A stretch of 51,404 nt of DNA from Chloroflexota bacterium (GCA_016210495.1 JACQUC010000145.1:1-51404); one strand, 5' to 3'; counted from the first letter of the stretch, positions 1-7,355 are shown. The notes: a model not told the origin generated them from the letters alone. Made by a program: numbers and translations.

Positions 1-868
1 CCAACGACTGATGGTCCTCGTGGAGGCCTCGCGATAGCACGACGCCGGCGAAGTTGATCTCGCGACCGTGCAGGCGGTACAGCGCCCTGACCACCGGGTT
101 CATGGTGTGGATGCAGGTGGCGACGCGCTGGCCGCCCTTGTAGTTAGCGCTGACGACCGCGCCGTCGAGCATCTCGTTCGGATGCAGCACCGTGGGCAGC
201 AGGTTGTCGGCGTGATGGCCGTAGACGAGGGTGTGAACCAGCAGCCCCTGGTCCTGGATCTGGTCGACGTAGACCACGCGAGGCAGGGAGCTGTCGACAC
301 TGCCAAGCTCGAAAACCTCGACCGCGTCGGGCTCGTGATCGACAGTCGTGCGCGCCAGGTAGCTGGCCACGCTCAATCCCGCAAGGCGGATGGCGCGGTC
401 CCACTCCTCGTTGGTGATGCCTGTGGCAGGCTGGAGCAGCAGGACGACGTTGCTGGTATCCGAGCAGGTGCAGTAGGGCGCCGCCGGGCCGGACATGTCG
501 ATGAAGCCCTCACGATAGCCGAGGGCACCGCTGGTACCTTCCGGAAACTCGCCGCAGACGACGACGGCCAACCCCTTCAGCCGATGGGTACGGCCCTCGC
601 CGCAGGTCCGCGCCGGCCCGAGCAAGCCGGGAAAGGCGCAGGAGCTGCCCCGCACCTTGAGCAGCGGCTCGACGGCGTCCAAAACGTGGACGATGCGCGC
701 GCTCTCGCCGGGCCTGGCCAGCTCGAGCTCGACGCCCGCGATGGCGTCGTCCCGGGCGACCAGCGCCGCCAGCTCGCCTCTACCGATGGTCAGCAAGCCA
801 CTGGCAAAGCCGGTCTTATGAGACAACTCGACCTGCCTGACCTCGAAGGTCGCCAGTTCCAGCCGCAC
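1..868 (-). CDS. GrdE-like glycine/sarcosine/betaine reductase component B subunit (partial, C-terminus outside window)
   Basis: Reading the minus strand from a GTG at 868 gives 289 uninterrupted codons to the window edge, starting MRLELATFEVRQVEL. The GTG follows GGAG by six bases. Segments such as ELARPGESARI, GEGRTHRLKG, EGFIDMSGPAA and PNEMLDGAVVSAN match the component B proprotein of Clostridial glycine/sarcosine/betaine reductases as I remember it (GrdE family). In that family a cysteine is converted to a pyruvoyl group that binds the amine substrate. Here the equivalent stretch reads VVSANYKGG, with Tyr243 at the expected cysteine; the nearest cysteine is Cys252 in ATCIH. Relatives like this may act on other substrates, so the exact reaction is unknown. 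A strong promoter lies upstream. The long plus-strand frame across the same bases (68-874) is a shadow. Confidence 0.75.
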   Translation of the reverse strand, partial: MRLELATFEVRQVELSHKTGFASGLLTIGRGELAALVARDDAIAGVELELARPGESARIVHVLDAVEPLLKVRGSSCAFPGLLGPARTCGEGRTHRLKGLAVVVCGEFPEGTSGALGYREGFIDMSGPAAPYCTCSDTSNVVLLLQPATGITNEEWDRAIRLAGLSVASYLARTTVDHEPDAVEVFELGSVDSSLPRVVYVDQIQDQGLLVHTLVYGHHADNLLPTVLHPNEMLDGAVVSANYKGGQRVATCIHTMNPVVRALYRLHGREINFAGVVLSRGLHEDHQSL

Positions 869-943
869 GTGTAGCTCCTACATCTCATAATGCACCGCGC
901 GGGCCACGACAGCGTGCTGCCCGAGGTCCCGCATGAGGACGGT

Positions 944-956
944 ATACAACGTGTAT
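944..956. promoter_or_regulatory. Short inverted repeat at the transcription start (possible operator)
   Basis: ATACA (944-948) and TGTAT (952-956) form perfect five-base arms around ACG. They lie just downstream of the -10 box of the minus-strand promoter, where a repressor could block initiation. The left arm is part of GTATAC, a core also present in the promoter at 1803-1808. This position is typical of GntR-type operators, but no such regulator is encoded nearby. Confidence 0.3.
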
Positions 957-959
957 TCC

Positions 960-987
960 ATTATAGGGGTAGGGGAGGGAAAGTCAA
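960..987 (-). promoter_or_regulatory. sigma70-type promoter for the GrdE-like gene
   Basis: On the minus strand, TTGACT (987-982) and TATAAT (965-960) are separated by 16 bases. This near-consensus pair points at the GrdE-like gene starting at 868 and would leave a leader of about 85 bases. Confidence 0.7.
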
Positions 988-1023
988 GGGTGCGCTGAGG
1001 CTTGATGATGATCTCGCACGGTC

Positions 1024-1052
1024 TTGCGGTATCACTATTCCTGTGTTACACT
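1024..1052 (+). promoter_or_regulatory. Promoter of the RHH/PIN toxin-antitoxin operon
   Basis: TTGCGG (1024-1029) and TACACT (1047-1052) are spaced 17 bases apart, directly upstream of the antitoxin ATG at 1080. The same arrangement (TTGCGA-17-TACACC) is preserved in the decayed copy near 4312-4340, which supports it as a functional element. Confidence 0.5.
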
Positions 1053-1079
1053 TGTTGCGTGAAGAGAAGTGAGGTGCAA

Positions 1080-1322
1080 ATGGATCAGCAAAATGTGACC
1101 GTATCGCTCCCCGCCCAGCTTCTGCGTGAGGCCAGACACCTCGCCGTAGACCAGGGTCTTTCGCTGTCTCGGTTTGTGGCTCTCCTGCTACAGGAACGGG
1201 TCGAGTCCTCCCGTCGCCGCAAGGAGGCGCTCGCTCGCCAGCGACGGCTGCTTCAGCAAGGGCTGCCTCTTGGTACTAGGGGAAAAGTGAACTGGGACCG
1301 CGAGTCGCTCCATGAGCGGTGA
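1080..1322 (+). CDS. Ribbon-helix-helix (CopG-like) antitoxin
   Basis: 80 residues. The N-terminal part, NVTVSLPAQLLREARHLAVDQGLSLSRFV spread over residues 5-33, has the beta-strand/helix/helix pattern of an RHH DNA-binding domain. A charged helix and a tail ending NWDRESLHER follow, which would bind the toxin. I chose the ATG at 1080 because GAGG lies seven bases upstream and the frame extended to 1002 would run through the promoter. The stop overlaps the PIN toxin start by 11 bases, so the two are translationally coupled. RHH antitoxins normally repress their own promoter. The first and last parts of this gene recur in the relic at 4292-4393. Confidence 0.8.
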   Translation: MDQQNVTVSLPAQLLREARHLAVDQGLSLSRFVALLLQERVESSRRRKEALARQRRLLQQGLPLGTRGKVNWDRESLHER

Positions 1323-1752
1323 GGGCGTCGAGTTCTGCGATACGAACATCCTCGTGTACGCCTACGATCGTTCGGCCGGAGAGAAGCGCACCACAGCCAA
1401 ACGACTGATCGAGGGACTGTGGGAGTCGGGGCGCGGTGCCCTGAGCCTCCAGGTATTGCAGGAATTCTTCGACACCCTCACGAGGAAAGTGTCTCCCCCG
1501 GTCTCGCCTCCCGCCGCGCGCCGCATCGTCGAGGATCTCGCCACCTGGCAGGTCTACGAGCCCGCGCGGCCCGATCTCTTGGCGGCCATCGACACCTCGA
1601 TGGAGTGGGGCATATCGTTCTGGGATGCGATGATCCTTGTCGCCGCTCGCCGCAGCGGCGCCAGGGTTCTCTGGTCGGAGGACCTGAACGATGGACAGGA
1701 ATACGGTGGGGTGATCGTGCGCAACCCCTTTAATCCTTTGCAGGACAGCTAG
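1312..1752 (+). CDS. PIN-domain ribonuclease toxin (VapC-like)
   Basis: 146 residues, the usual size of a PIN toxin. The acidic metal-binding residues are in place: Asp in FCDTNILVYAYD (about residue 10), Glu in LQVLQEFFDTL (about 51), Asp in SFWDAMILVAA (about 105) and the final acidic cluster SEDLNDG (about 122-127). PIN toxins are Mg-dependent endoribonucleases that usually cut tRNA or rRNA. The gene starts inside the antitoxin at ATGAGCGG, a classic toxin-antitoxin layout. All catalytic positions are present, so the toxin is expected to be active. Its RNA target cannot be read from sequence. Confidence 0.85.
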   Translation: MSGEGVEFCDTNILVYAYDRSAGEKRTTAKRLIEGLWESGRGALSLQVLQEFFDTLTRKVSPPVSPPAARRIVEDLATWQVYEPARPDLLAAIDTSMEWGISFWDAMILVAARRSGARVLWSEDLNDGQEYGGVIVRNPFNPLQDS

Positions 1753-1800
1753 ACGGCGTGCGGCTTCTGGGCATGTAGGTCGAAGCGAGAGGCCTGGCTG

Positions 1801-1809
1801 TGGTATACT
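1801..1809 (+). promoter_or_regulatory. Extended -10 promoter of the first creatininase gene
   Basis: TGG followed by TATACT forms an extended -10 element 38 bases before the ATG at 1847. No convincing -35 box is visible. The box includes a GTATAC palindrome, as does the region downstream of the GrdE-like promoter (942-947). Confidence 0.4.
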
Positions 1810-1846
1810 GTTGTGGACGTTGACATGTACGGAGGAATTGCGCGCT

Positions 1847-2659
1847 ATGACACGTGAAGTGATCTACTCGGTTCGAGGACCCAAGAACATGTGTGAGATG
1901 ACCTATGAAGAGGTCGCCGAGGAGCTCAAGCACACCGACCTGGTGATCTTCGAGGTCAGCTCGATCGAAGAGCACGGACCCCACATGCCGCTGTGCGCCG
2001 ACACGATTCAGGGCGCGGAGGTCTCGCGACGGATGGTGCTCAAGCTGGGCGAGGAGGGGATTCGCGCCGTAGCCGGGCCGACCATACCTTTTGGTATCTG
2101 TCTGCAACTGATGGACTTCCCCGGCAGCATCACCGTCAGCCCCGCCACCCTCGAGGCACTGCTCAAAGACGTGTGCAACAGCCTGATCAGGCAGGGGTTC
2201 CGCAAGCTCGTTCTGCTGGTATCCCACGTGCAGAACCTCGGCGTCGCCTACAACGTCGTCCAGGAGATATCGCAGCAGCCTGACGTGCGGATAATGGCGC
2301 TCAACTGGATCCCCCTTTTCAGAAAACACAGGTCGGAGATAGTGAAGTCGAAGCAAATCGACGGCCACGCCGGCGAAGGCGAAACGGCCAGGGTGCTCGC
2401 GGCCTGTCCGGAGCTGGTCATGCTGGAGCGCGCCCAGGCCTATCATCCCGAGGCGCAGGAGAGGCTGGAATTCGACGAGCCCTTCCACGCCGGCGGTGGC
2501 GTGTTCGACCCGCCGCGCGAGATGAGGGAGGAGACCCCGGTCGGCAACGTGGGCGATCCAAGCCTGGCCACCGCCGAAACAGGCGAGAAGTGCTACGACC
2601 TGATCGTGGGTTGGTGCTGCGAAGTGGTGAAGCGGCACTTCAAACTACAAGGGCTGTAG
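1847..2659 (+). CDS. Creatininase-family amidohydrolase, copy 1
   Basis: 270 residues, typical for the family. The metal-ligand motif EEHGPHMPLCADT (about residues 42-54) and the downstream HAGEGETA are those of creatininase-type enzymes, which open cyclic amides or cleave formamides using divalent metals. The usual family motif NGHGGN is replaced by SHVQNLGVA, so the substrate probably differs from creatinine. The ATG at 1847 is preferred over an upstream in-frame start because GGAGG lies 11 bases before it and the paralogue at 8980-9789 begins at the same residue (KREVIYSVKGPK against TREVIYSVRGPK). In the second cluster the paralogue is adjacent to a UbiD gene, so these two functions probably belong to one pathway. 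Confidence 0.85.
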   Translation: MTREVIYSVRGPKNMCEMTYEEVAEELKHTDLVIFEVSSIEEHGPHMPLCADTIQGAEVSRRMVLKLGEEGIRAVAGPTIPFGICLQLMDFPGSITVSPATLEALLKDVCNSLIRQGFRKLVLLVSHVQNLGVAYNVVQEISQQPDVRIMALNWIPLFRKHRSEIVKSKQIDGHAGEGETARVLAACPELVMLERAQAYHPEAQERLEFDEPFHAGGGVFDPPREMREETPVGNVGDPSLATAETGEKCYDLIVGWCCEVVKRHFKLQGL

Positions 2660-2664
2660 GCCGG

Positions 2665-2943
2665 CTAGAACGCCGGCGGCTCTACTACATCGAGAACCAG
2701 CCGGCAGCCCCTCTTGCGCAGGTTAGTCAGGGCCAGTTGGCGGGGCTCTTCAGGGCAGCGGATAAGCAACTCGGTAGTCGACCCAGCCGGTAGGGGTTGA
2801 GAGCCCCGCCACAGGTCGGGGCAGCCCACGTCCCAATCCTTCTTGTCGCCGTTTTCGAAACGCAGAATGAGGTTTCCTGGCTGTTTGTCGATGTCACAAT
2901 CAGGACTGACGATTACGGCCGGCCAGTGCCACGCGCGGAGCAC
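2665..2943 (-). CDS. Small hypothetical protein
   Basis: An open frame of 92 codons fills the gap between the creatininase gene and the XRE gene, with its 3' end 5 bases from the creatininase stop. The product (MLRAWHWPAVIVSPDCDI...) contains a strand-rich stretch, NLILRFENGDKKDWDV, slightly reminiscent of DUF2442-like small proteins, but I cannot assign a family. No ribosome-binding site is evident. It may be a fragment or a spurious frame. If it is not coding, the interval 2660-3033 holds nothing else I can recognise. Confidence 0.3.
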   Translation of the reverse strand: MLRAWHWPAVIVSPDCDIDKQPGNLILRFENGDKKDWDVGCPDLWRGSQPLPAGSTTELLIRCPEEPRQLALTNLRKRGCRLVLDVVEPPAF

Positions 2944-3033
2944 CGCACGTACCGAGCCAATCGAGAGGCGAGGTAGCGAGACACGCCCTGCGAGAGACGC
3001 GCGTCACACGGAGCGTAGTGGTCGGCGTTCACC

Positions 3034-3432
3034 TTATGTCGCGTACCGGCCAACCGGCTTGGGGCTGGCCGCCCCCCGGTCGCGGGCCAGCGGCAGCCGC
3101 TTCAGGAGGGCGATATCTTCCTCCTCGTTCGATGGAGTGCCAGCCTTTGGCCCGGCAATCTGCGCCTTTTGCTCGGGGAGCGACGCCCAGCGCCGGATGG
3201 ACGCGGCGAAGGTCTCGGCCGGCTCCGGCTCGGCAACAATCAGCTCGTCCATAGTGCAACCAGCCAGATCGGCAAGAGCCTTCAGCATGCGCACCTCGGC
3301 GTGCTCGATACGCGTCTTGCCCCGGTAAAGATCGAAGATCGTGGCCGAGCGAATGCCCGCGTTACGCGCTGCCTTTGAGACGTTCGGTATATTGCGCTTG
3401 AGCAGCTTCGTGTTGAGCACGAGTTTCGACAT
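3034..3432 (-). CDS. XRE-family helix-turn-helix regulator
   Basis: 132 residues from an ATG at 3432 preceded by GGGAGG at a good distance; an in-frame extension to 3480 has no such site. Residues about 14-60 (NVSKAARNAGIRSATIFDLY, then RGKTRIEHAEVRMLKALADL) fit a Cro/C1-type HTH. The remainder, rich in Glu, Pro and Ala, is probably disordered. It lies 62 bases downstream of the VapC toxin gene on the same strand and could be read through from the AbrB/VapC promoter. Single-domain XRE proteins are often antitoxins or phage-type repressors, but no partner toxin is seen directly beside it. Confidence 0.7.
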   Translation of the reverse strand: MSKLVLNTKLLKRNIPNVSKAARNAGIRSATIFDLYRGKTRIEHAEVRMLKALADLAGCTMDELIVAEPEPAETFAASIRRWASLPEQKAQIAGPKAGTPSNEEEDIALLKRLPLARDRGAASPKPVGRYAT

Positions 3433-3494
3433 CGCAGCCTCCCTACGCCATAGCGGAGCAGATTCTACGCCAAAACGCAAGCAGGATCGTCATT

Positions 3495-3881
3495 CTACTC
3501 TTGCACCGTCAAGTGAGAGATCCTTCCAAAATGCTTGACGTTCCTGGTTACCAAAGTAAGCCCCAAGCGTCTAGCTGTAGCACCGATTAGAATATCGAAA
3601 TCCTCCAGCTTCGCCCCCGACTTCTCCAGGCCTGCCTTGATCTTACCAAACTCGACGATGATCACGTCGTCAAGATTCTTTACTTCCAGAGCCAGGAGTT
3701 GCAGGCTCTTCTCAAGCGTAGCCAGTGATCTATCCGGATTATGTGACCTGCAAGCTCCGTATATTAACTCACCAAGAGTGATAATGCTGATTGCCGCCCC
3801 ACCGCTCAGAACGTCTTCGTCGATCATGCGCTTGCTTCTCAAATGATCGACGACGACATCAGTATCCAGCAGGTATCTCAC
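3495..3881 (-). CDS. vapC: PIN-domain toxin, VapC type
   Basis: 128 residues. MRYLLDTDVVVDHLR carries the first catalytic Asp (residue 6), ITLGELIYG the Glu (about 38) and LEDFDILIGATA the third acidic site (about 95). The end has VTRNVKHFGRI, the usual C-terminal TRN-hF motif of VapC proteins. This is the common VapC architecture, acting as a Mg-dependent RNase on tRNA or rRNA. The start codon overlaps the antitoxin stop by four bases. The protein looks complete and active. Confidence 0.88.
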   Translation of the reverse strand: MRYLLDTDVVVDHLRSKRMIDEDVLSGGAAISIITLGELIYGACRSHNPDRSLATLEKSLQLLALEVKNLDDVIIVEFGKIKAGLEKSGAKLEDFDILIGATARRLGLTLVTRNVKHFGRISHLTVQE

Positions 3882-4225
3882 AGCTTGATCTTCCTGCGGC
3901 GGGACAGCCTCACTTCGGTGACGTCAGGAAAATCAGGCAAAATACCGAAGGTAGCATCCAGAGCCTTTTTGATATCGACTCTGGGGGCTGGCCTGGCAGG
4001 TACTCTGTCCGCCCTTAGCCACTCCCTGATTTCCTCGTCGGAAAGAGCGTCATAGTCGGCAGGCTCTCCTGCTTCGATGATAACCTTGTTGCCCACCTTC
4101 CTGGCCTTGACCACCTCTCCCTCTTTCAAGCCAAGCTCATCGCGCCAGGCTTTGGGGATAGTCACCATGCCCTTGGCCAGGATCCTCAGCCACTCCTCTT
4201 GCTTGGCGGCAGCCAAATTGCTCAT
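3878..4225 (-). CDS. vapB: SpoVT/AbrB-type antitoxin (VapB)
   Basis: 115 residues. The N-terminal swapped-hairpin domain is clear: RILAKGMVTIPKAWRDELGL followed by KEGEVVKARKVGNKVIIEAG (about residues 14-52). The C-terminal half is charged and ends in RLSRRRKIKL, the part expected to occupy the toxin active site. It is the first gene of a two-gene operon with VapC (four-base overlap) and probably represses its own promoter. A strong promoter lies 32-60 bases upstream. The leader is AT-rich with no good Shine-Dalgarno sequence, so translation may start from a weak or nearly leaderless context. Confidence 0.85.
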   Translation of the reverse strand: MSNLAAAKQEEWLRILAKGMVTIPKAWRDELGLKEGEVVKARKVGNKVIIEAGEPADYDALSDEEIREWLRADRVPARPAPRVDIKKALDATFGILPDFPDVTEVRLSRRRKIKL

Positions 4226-4256
4226 AGTTCAAATTTCTAACTTCTTACTTTTCTAT

Positions 4257-4285
4257 ATTCTAGACCAAAGCTACGTTCCTGTCAA
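4257..4285 (-). promoter_or_regulatory. Promoter of the AbrB/VapC operon
   Basis: TTGACA (4285-4280) and TAGAAT (4262-4257) with a 17-base spacer on the minus strand. It lies immediately beside the decayed RHH relic, so two toxin-antitoxin promoter regions are back to back here. Confidence 0.75.
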
Positions 4286-4291
4286 CGCCGC

Positions 4292-4393
4292 ATGATGATC
4301 TCGTTCGGTGTTGCGATGTCACTGTTTCCGCATTACACCACTTACGCGAAGAGAACCAAAGTGGGCTGGGACTGTGAGGCGCTCCACGAGCGG
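4292..4393 (+). pseudogene. Relic of a second RHH antitoxin locus (promoter plus last codons)
   Basis: Bases 4292-4355 align without gaps to the promoter/leader of the intact RHH operon (about 1004-1069): ATGATGATCTCG, then CGGT, TTGCG, TCACT, TTACAC and GAAGAGAA are shared. The alignment then jumps directly to the end of the antitoxin gene: KVGWDCEALHER here against KVNWDRESLHER in the intact gene. The middle of the antitoxin and the whole PIN toxin are missing. The block is therefore an internally deleted, diverged copy of the 1080-1752 module, which has lost function as a toxin-antitoxin system. Confidence 0.75.
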
Positions 4394-4428
4394 ATTCTTT
4401 CCTGTCACTCGGTAGCCTGATCGTCTCT

Positions 4429-5865
4429 CTACCTAACCCCGTACTCCTTCCACCGCCCCAGCACTAACTCCCGCACGTCCGCCGGCCAGCCGTTCTCGAA
4501 GTCCATGATCGTCGGCACCTCGTCGGCGGGCCAGTCGGGCGGGAAGGTCGCGTCGATGGCCACCCGTGCACCACGGCCCCTGACGCGCTCGTCGAGGTCG
4601 ATGAAGGGATACAGTTGCTGGCTGGGCGCCTCTTCCTGAATATGGATGCCCTTCGACGGGTGCACCCGCGACATCATGCACCAGAAAACCTCGTCCAGGT
4701 TCGTCACGTCGACGTCTTCCCCGACCATGATGACATAGGGGCGGTAGATGCCGGCCTTGGCCGACCAGACGGCGCCGGCGACCGAGTGGATGAAGCCGGG
4801 GTATTGAGGCTTGGCCGCCACAACCGCCGCCAGCGTGGGCGGCGGACAGTACACCGCTTTGAAAGGAATGCCCCGCTTGCGTAGGGCGTCGCCGATGAGG
4901 GCGCTGCTCACCACCGAGTTCAATACCGCCACCTCATCCCAGGGCTTGCCCATATTGGACATCGTGAAGATGGGATCGTTGCGATGAGTGACGCAGTCCA
5001 CGTGCATGACCGGTCTCGGCAACCTACCGCCGGCGGCATAGCCGGTGAATTCGCCAAAAGGCCCCTCGAGCTCCTCTTCGCCGGAAACCATGTAGCCTTC
5101 CAGCACGATCTCCGCGCTGGCCGGCACCTCGAGGTCGATCGTCTCGCAGCGCACCACCTCCACAGGCTTGCCCTGCATGGCGCCGACGACGTCCGCCTCG
5201 TTCACCCGCGGCGGGATGCCAGACCCGGCCACGATGGAGGATACGGGGTCGGTGCCGATGGCGATGGCCATCGGCATCGGCTGGCCGCGCGAGGCGTACT
5301 TCTCGCGGAAGATCGTGGGGCCGTGCTGGCCCTGACTCGACCGCAGGCCCAGCCGATTTGCATCGAGGACCTGATGCCGGTACATGCCCCAGTTGACCCA
5401 GCCGCTGTCAGGATCTTTGTTCACGTCGACGTGCCAGGTGCCGATGAAGCGCCCCCCGTCGATGCTGTGGATCTTGGGCACCGGGAAGGCCAGGAGGTTC
5501 ACGTCCTTCCCCCGCAGGATATTCTCCTTGCAGGGTGCCCAATCGACCACCCTCGGCGGAATCGCCTCGTTGGACTTCCGCCTGTAGTACTCGATGAGCT
5601 CCAGGAGGGTGGTCTCCTTGGGCAAACCCAGCGCCAGCGATAAGATGGCGTGGGTAGGTTCACTGGGTCCGATGATGTTGGCCATGATGCGGTGGCCGGG
5701 ATAATCCTTGATGTTCTCGAAAAGGATGGCCCCGCTCTTGCGGTCGATGGCTCGGCGGCTGATAGCCCCGATCTCTACGTCCCAGTCGACCTCCACGCCA
5801 ACGCGGTTTAGCTCTCCCTCCTCGTCCAGGCACTGAATGAACTGCCGAAGGTCTTTATAAGCCAC
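4429..5865 (-). CDS. UbiD-family prenylated-FMN decarboxylase, copy 1
   Basis: 478 residues, the same length as the paralogue at 7540-8976 and similar to it over its whole length. UbiD enzymes use prenyl-FMN for reversible (de)carboxylation of aromatic or unsaturated acids. Recognisable features are WVNWGMYRHQV (cofactor/metal region), the acidic motif LEGPFGEFTGYAAGG (about residue 267 on) and MSNMGKPWDE. The start is taken as GTG at 5865, because VAYKDLRQFI aligns with the start of the paralogue and GAGG precedes it; the upstream codons to 5901 are not conserved. No UbiX-type prenyltransferase gene is in the window, so the cofactor must be made elsewhere. An 18-base palindrome lies 30 bases upstream. 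Confidence 0.88.
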   Translation of the reverse strand: MAYKDLRQFIQCLDEEGELNRVGVEVDWDVEIGAISRRAIDRKSGAILFENIKDYPGHRIMANIIGPSEPTHAILSLALGLPKETTLLELIEYYRRKSNEAIPPRVVDWAPCKENILRGKDVNLLAFPVPKIHSIDGGRFIGTWHVDVNKDPDSGWVNWGMYRHQVLDANRLGLRSSQGQHGPTIFREKYASRGQPMPMAIAIGTDPVSSIVAGSGIPPRVNEADVVGAMQGKPVEVVRCETIDLEVPASAEIVLEGYMVSGEEELEGPFGEFTGYAAGGRLPRPVMHVDCVTHRNDPIFTMSNMGKPWDEVAVLNSVVSSALIGDALRKRGIPFKAVYCPPPTLAAVVAAKPQYPGFIHSVAGAVWSAKAGIYRPYVIMVGEDVDVTNLDEVFWCMMSRVHPSKGIHIQEEAPSQQLYPFIDLDERVRGRGARVAIDATFPPDWPADEVPTIMDFENGWPADVRELVLGRWKEYGVR

Positions 5866-5894
5866 GATCCTCGTCCTCCCTTTGCCGACGTAAC

Positions 5895-5912
5895 GGCGCA
5901 ATGCATTGCGCC
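5895..5912. repeat. 18-base perfect palindrome (GGGGCG-family element)
   Basis: GGCGCAATG followed by its complement CATTGCGCC forms a perfect palindrome in the leader of the UbiD copy 1 gene. Its outer part resembles the arms of the other palindromes in this window (GGGCG...CGCCC). It could be a decayed member of that dispersed family or an operator for the UbiD gene. The rest of the 5866-6317 gap holds the repeats listed next and no gene. Confidence 0.5.
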
Positions 5913-6065
5913 CTGCGTCAATATAGATAGCCTGTCAGCCAAGATCGCCGGGGCGCGAAGACCGCGCCCCATGCTTGCTATTCGGCCGCTCCCGTTACGC
6001 GGTTGCGCATTCGGCAAACGCAACGTTCCCTCCCCCGCCTGCGCGGGCGCCACCTACGCACTAGT

Positions 6066-6220
6066 GTAGGGGCGAACGGCTGTTCGCCCTCTCGATGGCA
6101 GGAGGGCGCGAAAGGTTCAGCAATTTCAACGCCACTCCCGGGCCCCTTTCACCCGGTCGTGACGGCCGTTAGCCGGCTTCCTCGATATCCGCACACGGGC
6201 GAACAGCCGTTCGCCCCTAC
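6066..6220. repeat. Pair of inverted 24-base palindromic repeats
   Basis: The 24 bases at 6066-6089 (GTAGGGGCGAACGG, then CTGTTCGCCC) recur exactly as the reverse complement at 6197-6220. Each copy is itself nearly self-complementary. The copies face each other across 107 bases with no coding frame. Short palindromes with GTAGGGGCG arms are, to my knowledge, frequent in Chloroflexota and related genomes as dispersed intergenic repeats. Confidence 0.75.
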
Positions 6221-6240
6221 GTTAATGACCCCAGCCGATC

Positions 6241-6271
6241 TGAAGGGGCAGGTTTGAAGCCTGCCCCTTCA
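6241..6271. repeat. Hairpin-forming repeat with 12-base arms
   Basis: TGAAGGGGCAGG (6241-6252) and CCTGCCCCTTCA (6260-6271) are perfect complements around a seven-base loop. It lies 46 bases beyond the stop codon of the substrate-binding protein gene, so it could stabilise or end that transcript. No T-run follows on the minus strand, so I call it a repeat rather than a terminator. Confidence 0.6.
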
Positions 6272-6317
6272 GGTCACTTGTCTACGACCGGATCAACACC
6301 TGATTTCGCTCTCACCG

Positions 6318-7355
6318 CTACTTCTGGAACAGCGAGCTCGTGTCGTACTTCTGCGACAGCATCTTGTGCTTGAGCATGATGTCGGCGGTATCCTGGACGG
6401 CCTTGGGATCGGCCTCGGTCCGGAAGAGCGGCAGCATGACCTTGTCTTTGAGAGCGGGGTCGAGCTTGGTAAACTCGGCGTTCAACTCCCGTGCCTGAGC
6501 CTCATTGGAGTTAAGCAAATTCACGGCCTTGGCGAGAGCAGCCTTGAACTTCCCGACAGTGATGGGGTTCTCCTGCACAAACTTGCGGATGGCGATGTAC
6601 TGGGAGATGTCCATCGAAGGCTGTGACGCGACGAAGCTGAACTGCAGGGTCTTGGCCTTGCCCGCGCTCTCGAGGATGGTTCGGAAAGGCTCGACCTGCG
6701 TGATGGCGTCGACCTGCCCGTTGATGAGCGGGTCGTTCATCTGGGGAAAGCCGAGCTCGCTCCACTGGATCTTGCTCGTGTCAACCCCGCTCGCTTCGAG
6801 GGCGTTCTTCGTGTGCACCCAGTTGATGCTGGACACGTTGTTGACGGCAATCCTCTTACCCTCGATGTCCTTGAGCGTCTTGATGGGACCGGTCGCCGAG
6901 ACCATGAGGGCAGACGTGACGTCAGGAGGCGCTGACCTTGCCTTGGCGCCAGAGGCGAGGATGGTGAGATCAATCCCCTGAGATTTGCCTAGGACTGTAG
7001 AAACGGTGTTGCTGAAGGCAATATCTAGCTTGCCAGCCTGGAGGATGGGAATGGCCTCGGCGCCGCCGCCGACGATCTTGGTTTCGACGTTAAGGCCCTC
7101 GTCCTTGAAGTAGCCCAGCTTGCTCGCCACGAACACCGGCAGGCATTCGGAAATAGGAAGAATGGATACTGCCAGATTCGGTTTCTCAGGAGCCTGAGCT
7201 TTGGCAGGGGGAGCGGCTTTTTCGGCCGGCTTGGCCGCCGCTGGGGGCTTTGGAGCGGGGGTGGGGGTCGCCGGTGCTCCGGCGCAGGCGCTCAACAAGC
7301 CTGCGATGATCACCAGCGCCAACGTGGTGACGAACATCGATTTGGTTCTTGACAT
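6318..7355 (-). CDS. ABC transporter substrate-binding lipoprotein (NMT1/THI5/SsuA-like)
   Basis: 345 residues. A signal peptide ends in the lipobox LLSAC (Cys24) and is followed by a Pro/Ala/Lys-rich linker (about 25-58). The folded part (about 60-340) has the NMT1/SsuA layout: LPVFVASKLGYFKDEGLNVE, GGGAEAIPILQAGKLDIAF, then DIEGKRIAVNN and the second-lobe stretch LINGQVDAITQVEP. Such proteins bind small acids, sulfonates or pyrimidine-like ligands outside the membrane and deliver them to a permease, none of which is encoded here. It follows the cupin-creatininase-UbiD genes on the same strand after 184 bases, so it probably captures a substrate for that pathway. GGGAGG lies 11 bases before the start. 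Confidence 0.85.
   Translation of the reverse strand: MSRTKSMFVTTLALVIIAGLLSACAGAPATPTPAPKPPAAAKPAEKAAPPAKAQAPEKPNLAVSILPISECLPVFVASKLGYFKDEGLNVETKIVGGGAEAIPILQAGKLDIAFSNTVSTVLGKSQGIDLTILASGAKARSAPPDVTSALMVSATGPIKTLKDIEGKRIAVNNVSSINWVHTKNALEASGVDTSKIQWSELGFPQMNDPLINGQVDAITQVEPFRTILESAGKAKTLQFSFVASQPSMDISQYIAIRKFVQENPITVGKFKAALAKAVNLLNSNEAQARELNAEFTKLDPALKDKVMLPLFRTEADPKAVQDTADIMLKHKMLSQKYDTSSLFQK

Noticed and set aside
68..874. Long plus-strand frame of 268 codons
   Set aside because: It is antisense to the GrdE-like gene, has no family resemblance and shows the His/Asp/Gly/Val-rich composition typical of a GC-rich shadow frame.
5866..6317. CRISPR-like array suggested by repeated GGGCGAAC segments
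   Set aside because: Only two copies, inverted relative to each other and without regular spacers; no cas genes in the window.
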